17,055 nucleotides of DNA from CAKRZE01 sp045617585 (GTDB lineage: Bacteria; Bacillota; Clostridia; Oscillospirales; CAG-272), in assembly GCA_045617585.1 (NCBI GenBank), contig JAZLIW010000136.1, positions 1 to 17,055 on the forward strand, read 5' to 3'. Positions 7,301 through 13,478 of the stretch are shown here, in pieces. The notes below the pieces were generated by a model. The model saw only the letters and a program-made list of their open reading frames with translations. It had not been told where the DNA came from and searched no databases. The position numbers and the translations under genes are program-made. The first letter of the stretch is position 1. Every line of letters begins with the position of its first letter.

Positions 7301-8222
7301 ATACCTGTTCTCGGACACCGCGCACGTCAACGGCTCGGTCCGTTTCTGCGACTCCGGTGAGATCGTGTACAAGTTCGATCTGAACGAGCACGACAATATG
7401 TATTTCAACTTCTACATTTCGCAGAACTATCTGGCAAAGATCTCGGCGGACGGTGAGAACTGGACGACGCTCGCCGACTATTCCGAGGGCGGCACGGTGC
7501 CGCGCATCCAGAACGGCTCGAACGCGATCATCCTGACGGTCGACCCGAAGAATTACGACTTCCTCGGCGACACGCTCTACGTCAAGTTCGCGAACACGGT
7601 CTCCGGCACGGTCGGCTTCGGCTGCGCGATCAGCAAATTCACGATCCGCTACACCGTTCCCGCCGACAAGATCGTCCTGAAGGGCAGAGCGACGGGCAGG
7701 AACAACACGACCAACTTTGACAACGTCGGCAACTACGAGCCCGTGGTCGTGGACGAGAGCAAGTACCTGTTCTCGAAGGACGAGGCGAACGGCATCGCCA
7801 ACTACCGCCGCAGAGTCGAGACGAACAGCAAGAATCAGGACGCGGAGTTCATCGAGTCGCTGAACGCGGGCGTGAACGACGGCATCCGGTTCTGTGACGG
7901 CGACTGGTCGATCGTCTACGTGTTCGACGTCAGCGAGATGGTCAAGGCAAAGTTCAGCTTCCGTCTCTACCAGAACTACTATTTCGAGGCGTCGATCTAC
8001 GGCGAGGAATGGGGGCTGGACGCCGACTACTCGCCGGGCGGCACGGTGCCGCATCTGACGACGGGCGGCAACTACAAGGTGTTCACGCTCGATCCCTTCG
8101 CGTACGGCGCGGACGAGACCGGACGCTTCTACGTCCGCCTCTCCAACTCCGACCCGTCCAAGGGCTGGGGCGGCTCGATCACCGAATTCACGCTGGAATA
8201 CAGTAAGCCCCTCGCGGACTGA
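4374..8222 (+). CDS. Large multidomain lipoprotein, putative glycoside hydrolase
   Basis: This 1282-residue predicted lipoprotein has a signal peptide ending in lipobox L-A-A-C (C23). Residues ~41-168 form an alpha/beta domain of the kind found before catalytic barrels in glycosidases (E101-I-L-V-G then R-I-V-I-V-G); the next gene shares it. Residues ~215-560 look like a TIM-barrel hydrolase region, with M346-E-E-P-E-M-W352 as a candidate acid/base site and E484 as a possible second carboxylate. Residues ~570-700 resemble the amidotransferase-like (GH42 trimerisation-type) domain, with G-G-T-L-L-L-I-N-G. Beta-sandwich sequence follows. The C-terminus has two related modules, starting K976-Y-L-F-S and K1130-Y-L-F-S, each with S/P-x-G-G-T-V-P-R/H (G1039, G1222), likely carbohydrate-binding. 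The family assignment is inference; substrate unknown. It is first in the run from the 4307 promoter. Confidence 0.75.
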   Translation: MKKLSVFLLITITVILALSLAACKPGEGPGTDETTPAEAEKLPVIVGGEVLYTVMRPDTAASTVTSAAAKLRTALAKASGAEVSIANDFSRDGSVPADTLEILVGKTNRPESAEALAKLGKNEYSISVIGKRIVIVGESDDATALGVDVFIQTVLGGLDNGSLTNLSIETDKTLKGVFTPQQDPHTPEKEVIPVQNKPTTSPAKYGIASIRDEGTCYVQNFDAQEITGVRTTFQSNMGYSDLFAIDTDAVMVYATSSGTFLGWYENGDFVVDMMLAINRADQSYLGLDPANYEDIQMNASGKYIAHGMGDGDGSYYMVPSENWIEFAWAKMIRPMIEACHPQTIAMEEPEMWLSSGYSEAFKREWEAYYGEPWQAPNSSAEATLKSNLLKTYLFERIITVLSTRIKDLCPSTQVYIATHSTLNYTLWSIDAGLNHYVATGLIDGVIGQTWTDTTGSAFPYSGKSVVDHFTAAYLDYISYVGSCEGTSFYALADPMADSGTLTEDDCRYAYRQAVAASLLVPEIHRFEVLPWVQRAYANVSAEYRTVQAQIYEVLNGISGKEVELRAGTPNITYLVSDSLSWMNTGKGYTMSTTDSLFGVCAPLVRDGIPLKMKAMDQLTSADDLKNSSVVIASFDSSVPLTATVNKALSDYVKEGGTLLLINGSNQYWDISDYFFWKEDGSPLNNLLSQMGLDKIRAGKLTETNPELKSGIREIQQTIKGVRMQGSAKSFTLSFTGASTPILTAGKDTVGFDEKVGKGHFICVGIPSACCATGTEAGQNFVRALTAYVLDYTDYDYLSTNLMVADRGIYTIAHAFRENDKLKGTYIDLFSESLDVLVDPVVPKEDSLILRDVTDFDLSVPRLAFTSGELISEVSESAAKMTYKIRSASNTVISNRILLPAGKYPTEVRVERGGKEADVYDYVYDKATSSCFFRFEGNVEENEITVTFGSEQKTIGIGSVTFKTEDYPTNTNEADKKYLFSDTAHVNGSVRFCDSGEIVYKFDLNEHDNMYFNFYISQNYLAKISADGENWTTLADYSEGGTVPRIQNGSNAIILTVDPKNYDFLGDTLYVKFANTVSGTVGFGCAISKFTIRYTVPADKIVLKGRATGRNNTTNFDNVGNYEPVVVDESKYLFSKDEANGIANYRRRVETNSKNQDAEFIESLNAGVNDGIRFCDGDWSIVYVFDVSEMVKAKFSFRLYQNYYFEASIYGEEWGLDADYSPGGTVPHLTTGGNYKVFTLDPFAYGADETGRFYVRLSNSDPSKGWGGSITEFTLEYSKPLAD
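7293..8210 (+). repeat. Duplicated C-terminal beta-sandwich modules within the large lipoprotein
   Basis: Two in-frame copies start at about 7296 and 7761. Shared landmarks in order are K-Y-L-F-S, a G-x-R-F-C-D segment, V-Y-K/V-F-D, F-x-x-Y/L-Q-N-Y, Y-S-x-G-G-T-V-P, T-x-D-P, F/L-Y-V-R/K and I-x-x-F-T-x-x-Y. The second copy has about 29 extra residues near its start. The DNA is well diverged, so the duplication is old. Confidence 0.8.
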
Positions 8223-8234
8223 GGGCAGAAAACG

Positions 8235-8267
8235 GGGGGTGGTTCACGGACGTGAGTCACCCCCTTT
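8235..8267 (+). terminator. Strong hairpin between the two lipoprotein genes, possible partial terminator
   Basis: GGGGGTGGTTCACG (8235-8248) pairs over its whole length with CGTGAGTCACCCCC (8251-8264), with two G-T wobbles, and TTT follows. There is no promoter between it and the next start at 8286, so it is more likely an attenuating or 3'-end-protecting stem within the operon than a full stop. It would lower expression of the downstream genes relative to the large lipoprotein. Confidence 0.65.
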
Positions 8268-8285
8268 GACGAAAGGGAACCGACT

Positions 8286-9941
8286 ATGAAAAGACTCACG
8301 GCGCTTCTTCTCGCGCTGTTCACTCTGACCGCGCTGTTTGCCTGCGGTCCCGCGTCACCCTCCGGGGACGGCGACCCGACGCAGAGCGGGGAGACGGCGG
8401 GTCCTGCGGACGACGGGAACGTGCTCACGCTCGTTTCGGGCGGAGAGGCGCGCTGCCGCATCGTCCGCAGCGACACGGCGTCGAAGGACGTCATCGCGGC
8501 GTGCGTCACGCTCGCCGCGGCGATCGGGGACGCGACCGGCGTCAAGCCCGGGATCGGGACCGACTGGGACGCGGAGGAGCCCGACGGACGGGAGATCCTC
8601 GTCGGAAAGAGCAAGCGGGAAAAGGCGGCAAGCGCCTTCAGCGCACTCGAAAAGGACGAATACACGATCTTTACGGAGGGAAACGCGCTCCTTCTCGTCG
8701 GGGGGACGGATGAAATGACCGTGCTCGCCGTGGAGTGCTTCGTGAATGACTTTGTGAAGAAAGGAACAGCGGACGGCCTGTCCGTCCCGCGGGACGTGAA
8801 CGTGAAAGAGGACCGCACAGCGTTTCTCCTGAAGCAGGAGACGAAGGGCTCGACCTTAAAAAAGATGTACAGCGACTATAACAGCGCGTTTGAGGACACC
8901 CCGCTGCTTTCGTTCGATGAGACGGAGATCCCCGGGCATACGATGTCCCCCGACGTCGAATGGAGCCTCGACACCGAATACGAAAAAGAGGGCAGTGCCG
9001 CGCTGCGGATGGAGCTGAAAAAGGACTATACGGATACGCTTCTGAACGCCTTCTGGCAGAGAACGCCCGACGCCTTCCGCGTCTCGGTGAAGGACCGCAA
9101 AAAGGCGACCCTCGTGCTGTGGCTGTTCGTCGGGGATATCGACATGCTCGTCTGCGACCACGACGCGGGCTACGGCAGACAGACGGGGCAGGGGACCTTC
9201 TTCTTCCGCGCCCTCGACAAAAACGGGCAGACCTACTGCTGGAACCACACGATCATGGGCAGCGGCTGGCACGAGATCGAGCTGACCTTCAACGTGCATA
9301 ACGGCGTCGGAGAGAGCTTCGACTATTCGGCGATCACCGGCTTCGGGCTCCTCTTCTCGGCGAAGCAGGGCACGGTCATCGAGCTCGACGATCTCCGCCT
9401 GCGCGAATATGAGAGCGATCATACGCCGTCTCCCGCGCCGGAGGGCGGCAGACTGATCACCGCCGGGGAATACGACGCCTTCGACGGCTGCGTGGTGCAG
9501 GAATGGTACGGCGCGGACTTCGATACCGAGGACAGGATGGAGGGCAAGTCCAGCTTCCGCACGACCGGGAACGATTCGAACGCCGATTACCGCACGATCG
9601 TCGCCAATCTGGATCTCCCGATGCACTACGCGAAGGACGTCCTCGTCGTCAACGTCAAGATCGACGACCTGAAAAAGATCAGCGGCGTCTTCATCGAGCT
9701 GAACGAGGTGCAGGACGTGAAGGAATACGAGAACAGCTTCTCGGTGGAGCAGCTGAAGGGCTACGGGCTGAAGGAGGGCGAATGGTGCGAGCTGCGCATC
9801 CCGCTCTCCGACTTCCGGCAGAATCCCGGCGGCGCCGCGATCGACGATATCACGCTGCACAACTTCCGCTGGGTCATCACCGCGTCCGGCAGTGAGAACT
9901 ACGTTTCCCGCATCGACCTCGTTTATCTGACCGAAAAATGA
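8286..9941 (+). CDS. Lipoprotein with glycosidase-type N-terminal domain and two beta-sandwich modules
   Basis: This 551-residue predicted lipoprotein has a signal peptide with lipobox L-F-A-C (C20), then an acidic Ser/Gly/Asp tether. Residues ~48-175 repeat the N-terminal domain of the preceding protein: both have E-I-L-V-G-K (E103 here, E101 there), D/N-E-Y-x-I, and L-L-L-V-G-G-T-D-E followed by a helix ending in a V-x-x-F-V pattern. There is no barrel domain after it. Instead residues ~210-375 and ~385-551 look like two jelly-roll, carbohydrate-binding-type domains: each has a G-x-x-S-x-R stretch, then a W/E-W-x-E-L/I strand, and ends in D-D-L-R-L or R-I-D-L-V-Y. It therefore looks like a binding partner rather than an enzyme. 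The ribosome binding site GAAAGGGA at 8271-8278 sets the start. Ligand unknown. Confidence 0.72.
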   Translation: MKRLTALLLALFTLTALFACGPASPSGDGDPTQSGETAGPADDGNVLTLVSGGEARCRIVRSDTASKDVIAACVTLAAAIGDATGVKPGIGTDWDAEEPDGREILVGKSKREKAASAFSALEKDEYTIFTEGNALLLVGGTDEMTVLAVECFVNDFVKKGTADGLSVPRDVNVKEDRTAFLLKQETKGSTLKKMYSDYNSAFEDTPLLSFDETEIPGHTMSPDVEWSLDTEYEKEGSAALRMELKKDYTDTLLNAFWQRTPDAFRVSVKDRKKATLVLWLFVGDIDMLVCDHDAGYGRQTGQGTFFFRALDKNGQTYCWNHTIMGSGWHEIELTFNVHNGVGESFDYSAITGFGLLFSAKQGTVIELDDLRLREYESDHTPSPAPEGGRLITAGEYDAFDGCVVQEWYGADFDTEDRMEGKSSFRTTGNDSNADYRTIVANLDLPMHYAKDVLVVNVKIDDLKKISGVFIELNEVQDVKEYENSFSVEQLKGYGLKEGEWCELRIPLSDFRQNPGGAAIDDITLHNFRWVITASGSENYVSRIDLVYLTEK

Positions 9942-9981
9942 CCGGTCAAGGGACCGGCAACAGGGCCGGAGACGCTCCGGC
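9942..9981 (+). other. Two small hairpins in the gap before the beta-helix gene
   Basis: CCGGTC (9942-9947) pairs with GACCGG (9952-9957) over a four-base loop. GCCGGAG (9965-9971) pairs with CTCCGGC (9975-9981) over a three-base loop. Neither is followed by a T-run, so they are not classic terminators. They may protect the upstream message or mark a processing site. The ribosome binding site AAAGGAAGGG follows at about 9988-9997. Confidence 0.55.
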
Positions 9982-10005
9982 AATAAGAAAGGAAGGGCAT
10001 GAAAC

Positions 10006-12537
10006 ATGAAACCTTATCTTCTGAAAGAAAAATACGCGACCTGCGGTCTTTCCGTGATCACGGTCAACGCCGCGGACCACGGCGTCGATCCGACCGGGGC
10101 GCAGGACAGCGCGCCCGCGATCCAGGCGGCTCTGAACGCCGCCGCGGCGGCAAAGGGCGGCACGGTCTACCTCCCGGAGGGGACCTACGCGATCCGCTCG
10201 GCGATCACGGTCCCGACCGCGGTCACGCTGCGCGGGGAATGGCTGAGCCCCGAAAAAGAGGAGAACGACCTGACGAAGGGCACGGTTTTGCACATTTATT
10301 TCGGTAAGGACGATCCCGACGGCACGGCGGCGTTCTCCATGCGTCCCTGCTCCGGGCTCAAATGCCTCACCTTCGTCTATCCGGAGCAGTCGCTGGAAAG
10401 CCCGGTGCCCTATTCCCCCGCGGTACGGCAGAACGGCTGCGACAGCATGACGCTGGAGAACGTCACGATGGTCAACCCGTGGCGCGGCGTCCAGTCCGGC
10501 CCGGACGCGAACGAGCTCCACTATCTGAAAAACGTCTATATCACGCCGGTCAACGTCGGCTTCTTCATGGACATGACGACCGATATCGGCCGTATGGAGA
10601 ACCTGAACGTCAAGCCGGACTATTACGCCCGCTTCTTCGGCGCGCCGGTCGAAGCCGTCCGCGCGTTCACGCTGAAAAACGCGACCGGCGTCTATATGGC
10701 GCGCTCCGACTGGGAGTACGGCTACGAGATCCACGTCGAGTGGTGCAGGGTCGGCTTCCTGATCACCTCGTTCACGAACTCGGGCCCGAACACCCAGCTT
10801 TCCGGCCTCCGGATGTACAACTGCGATATCGGCTTCCATCTCGTCGATTCCAACCCCTACGGCGTCGCGCTTTCCGACAGTGAGATCGTCTGCGATATCC
10901 CACTGACCGCCGCGATCAAGAGCGATATCCGCTTTAAGACCGTGATGCAGATCAACGGCTGCACGCTCGCGGGGCCCTACCGCTATACCGTCGATCAGAA
11001 CGGAGAGGGGCAGATCTCCTTCGTCAACGCCTCGCTCTCCGGCTGGCGGACCGCCGCCGTCAACGCGGCGAAGGGCGGGCTCTCCTTCCTCCAGTGCGAT
11101 TTTGAAGCCGGGAAGCTCCACGTCGAAACCGGCGCGGAGACGGGCGGCGTCCAGCTCCTCGGCTGTGAGTTCGGCGGCAAGCCGGTCTTCTCGGGCGAGG
11201 GTCTGAGCGCGATCTGCTATTCCGCCGAGAAGCCGGGGCTCTCGGTCGCCTCGCGCGGCGGGCATCTCCCCTGCACGACGAAGACCTGCCCCGATGCCCC
11301 GGTCCTCTATAACGTCGCCGACTTCGGCGCGGCTGCCGACGGGAAGACCGACGATACCGCCGCGATCGCCGCGGCGCTCGAGGCCGCGGGAAAGACGGGC
11401 GGCGTGGTCTACGTGCCCGGCGGACTTTATCTCCTCGCCGGTCAGCTTTCCGTTCCCGCCGGGGTCCAGCTCCGCGGCGTCTTCGAGGTCCCGAGCCACA
11501 CGATGGGCACCGGGAGCGTCCTCATGACGACGGCGAACCGCGGCACGGAGGACGGGACGCCCTTCATCACGCTCGGCGAGGGCGCGGGCCTCTTCGGCCT
11601 TTCGCTCTACTATCCCGAGCAGAACGAGGTCGAGCCCGCCGCTTACCCGTGGACCGTGCAGTCGCGCGGCAAAAACTGCTACCTGATCAACACCGTCCTC
11701 GTCAATCCGTGGCAGGGCGTCGACTTCGGTACCTACCCGTCCGACGGGCATTATATCTCCTATATCTCGGGTGCGCCGATCAAGTGCGGCATCTTCTGCG
11801 GCAATAACGCGGGCGACGGCTGGGTCGAGAACATCCAGTACAACCCCCACTATTATTACCGTTCCTCTCTGCCGAACCATCCGACCGCGCACTGGACCGA
11901 GTTCTGGCACAACCAGATCAAGTACCTGCAGGCGCTGGTCTTCGGCTACAACGAGAGAGAGCATCTGCTCGGCACCTTCGTCTTCGCGGCGAACCACGGG
12001 CTGAAATTCGTCATGCAGGACGGACGTGGCTGCAGCGGCAAGTTCATCGGTCACGGCACCGACGGCGGTCAGAACGGCCTCTATATCGAGGGCTGCGGCG
12101 AGCTGGAGCTGATCAACACCGAGCTCGTGACGATCGAGGCGAAGGACGAGCGCATCTACTTCCTCACGGCAAAGGATATGCCCGGCAAGGCAAGGATCTA
12201 CAATACGCTGATGTGGGGCGCGCCGCACCGCGCGATGGTCCTGCACGGCGGCGACCTTGAGATCCAGCAGACCAACATCGTCGATCCCGGCAGGATGGCG
12301 ATCACGGTCGACAGCGGCAGGGTCACGCTCGCCGGGACCTACTTCTACCGCAATATCGGCAGGAACCTCGCGGTCGAAGGGGACGCGGAGGTCACGCTCT
12401 ACGGCAGCATGACGCCCCATCACGGCAGGGAACCGAAGGCGGCGCTGACCGTCACCGACCCGCGCGACGGCGCTCCGATCCTTGAGGTCTACGGCGATCC
12501 CGCGCGCGTGACCGAAAAATATACCTTCTCGAAATGA
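10006..12537 (+). CDS. Tandem right-handed beta-helix protein (pectate-lyase-3/GH55-like), no signal peptide
   Basis: This 843-residue protein consists of two homologous halves about 410 residues apart. Each opens with the pectate-lyase-3 signature: N-A-A-D-H-G-V-D-P-T-G (about 21-31) and N-V-A-D-F-G-A-A-A-D-G (about 436-446), then an A-I-Q/A-A-A-L helix, G-G-T/V-V-Y-V/L-P and V-x-L-R-G. Each later has Y-P-E-Q (Y125, Y536) and V-N-P-W-R/Q-G-V (V156, V566). Two beta-helices in one chain is the layout of GH55 beta-1,3-glucanases, but related proteins include epimerases and phage tailspikes, so the activity is not assigned. The N-terminus (M-K-P-Y-L-L-K-E-K-Y) has no signal peptide and no upstream in-frame start exists, so it should be cytoplasmic, unlike its neighbours. 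Its stop overlaps the activase start as ATGA. Confidence 0.8.
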   Translation: MKPYLLKEKYATCGLSVITVNAADHGVDPTGAQDSAPAIQAALNAAAAAKGGTVYLPEGTYAIRSAITVPTAVTLRGEWLSPEKEENDLTKGTVLHIYFGKDDPDGTAAFSMRPCSGLKCLTFVYPEQSLESPVPYSPAVRQNGCDSMTLENVTMVNPWRGVQSGPDANELHYLKNVYITPVNVGFFMDMTTDIGRMENLNVKPDYYARFFGAPVEAVRAFTLKNATGVYMARSDWEYGYEIHVEWCRVGFLITSFTNSGPNTQLSGLRMYNCDIGFHLVDSNPYGVALSDSEIVCDIPLTAAIKSDIRFKTVMQINGCTLAGPYRYTVDQNGEGQISFVNASLSGWRTAAVNAAKGGLSFLQCDFEAGKLHVETGAETGGVQLLGCEFGGKPVFSGEGLSAICYSAEKPGLSVASRGGHLPCTTKTCPDAPVLYNVADFGAAADGKTDDTAAIAAALEAAGKTGGVVYVPGGLYLLAGQLSVPAGVQLRGVFEVPSHTMGTGSVLMTTANRGTEDGTPFITLGEGAGLFGLSLYYPEQNEVEPAAYPWTVQSRGKNCYLINTVLVNPWQGVDFGTYPSDGHYISYISGAPIKCGIFCGNNAGDGWVENIQYNPHYYYRSSLPNHPTAHWTEFWHNQIKYLQALVFGYNEREHLLGTFVFAANHGLKFVMQDGRGCSGKFIGHGTDGGQNGLYIEGCGELELINTELVTIEAKDERIYFLTAKDMPGKARIYNTLMWGAPHRAMVLHGGDLEIQQTNIVDPGRMAITVDSGRVTLAGTYFYRNIGRNLAVEGDAEVTLYGSMTPHHGREPKAALTVTDPRDGAPILEVYGDPARVTEKYTFSK

Positions 12538-13478
12538 GCGGCGTCGATCGCGGCGCCGAAGGGCTGACGGGGCGGATCACCGAGCTCCAGCGGTTCTCCT
12601 ATCACGACGGACCGGGGATCCGCACCACCGTCTTCCTCAAGGGCTGCCCGCTCTCCTGCGTCTGGTGCCATAACCCCGAGTGCCAGTCCTTTTCCGCCGA
12701 GCGCGGCTGGCTGGAGAACCGCTGCACCCGCTGCGGCATCTGCGTCTCCTCCTGCCCGGCGGGGGCGCTGACCCTCGGGGAACGGATGACCGCCGATCCC
12801 GCCCTGTGCCTTTCCTGCGGGAGGTGCGTCTCCCTCTGCCCGAATCTGGCGTGGAAGGAGTACGGCAGGGACGTGACGGTCCCGGGCCTCGTCCGGGAGC
12901 TGGAAAAGGACCGCGCCTTCTTTGCGCGGACGGGCGGCGGGGTCACGGTCTCGGGCGGCGAGCCGCTTTCGCAGGCGGCGTTCACCCGCGCGCTCCTGAC
13001 CGCCCTCAAAGAGGACGGGATCGGGACGGCGGTCGAGACCTCCGCGTTCGGGCGGGAGGAGGATCTTCTCTCCCTGCTCCCCGTGACCGATCACTTCATG
13101 ATCGACATCAAAACGACCTCCGACGCCCTGCACCGGGAAATGACCGGCGTGCCCGCCGCGCCGATCTTAAGTTCGATCGCCGCGCTTTCCGCCGCGGGCG
13201 CGGAGATCCTGATCCGCGTTCCGCTGATCCCCGCGGTCAACGGGACGGCGGAGAGCCTGACCGCTTTGGCGGCTTTTCTGACCCAAAAGACGGGGATCCG
13301 CCGGGTCGAGCTGCTGCGCTTCCACAAGCTCGCGGTCCATAAATACGATTCTCTTGCCCGCCCCTTCGGCGCGCTCTCCTTCCGCACCCCGACCGAAGAG
13401 GAGATGGAAGCGGCGGCGGAACTGCTCCGGGCGCAGGGGATTGACGCGTTTTACGCGAAAAAGGAGAATCCGGTATGA
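12534..13478 (+). CDS. Glycyl radical enzyme activase (radical SAM, PflA family)
   Basis: This 314-residue iron-sulfur protein should cleave S-adenosylmethionine to place the radical on the glycine of the partner enzyme encoded next. The substrate-loop motif F-S-Y-H-D-G-P-G-I-R-T-T precedes the radical SAM cysteines C38-x3-C42-x2-C45 in G-C-P-L-S-C-V-W-C-H-N-P-E. A ferredoxin-like insert follows with C64, C67, C70, C74 and C92, C95, C98, C102, enough for two more 4Fe-4S clusters. The SAM-binding S140-G-G-E-P motif is present. The double-cluster insert is the form seen in activases of glycerol dehydratase, choline lyase and similar enzymes, and is absent in the short pyruvate formate-lyase activase. 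No ribosome binding site precedes it; it relies on the ATGA overlap at 12534-12537. Length is normal. Confidence 0.93.
   Translation: MSGVDRGAEGLTGRITELQRFSYHDGPGIRTTVFLKGCPLSCVWCHNPECQSFSAERGWLENRCTRCGICVSSCPAGALTLGERMTADPALCLSCGRCVSLCPNLAWKEYGRDVTVPGLVRELEKDRAFFARTGGGVTVSGGEPLSQAAFTRALLTALKEDGIGTAVETSAFGREEDLLSLLPVTDHFMIDIKTTSDALHREMTGVPAAPILSSIAALSAAGAEILIRVPLIPAVNGTAESLTALAAFLTQKTGIRRVELLRFHKLAVHKYDSLARPFGALSFRTPTEEEMEAAAELLRAQGIDAFYAKKENPV

Noticed and set aside
4209..8054. Very long open frame (about 1280 codons) on the - strand opposite the large lipoprotein
   Set aside because: It is rich in Arg, Val, Asp and His with no domain logic, no plausible ribosome binding site, and mirrors GC-rich codon use of the + strand gene, which has a lipobox, promoter and ribosome binding site.
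9946..12423. Long - strand open frame opposite the beta-helix gene
   Set aside because: Same shadow effect; the + strand product has clear duplicated motifs.
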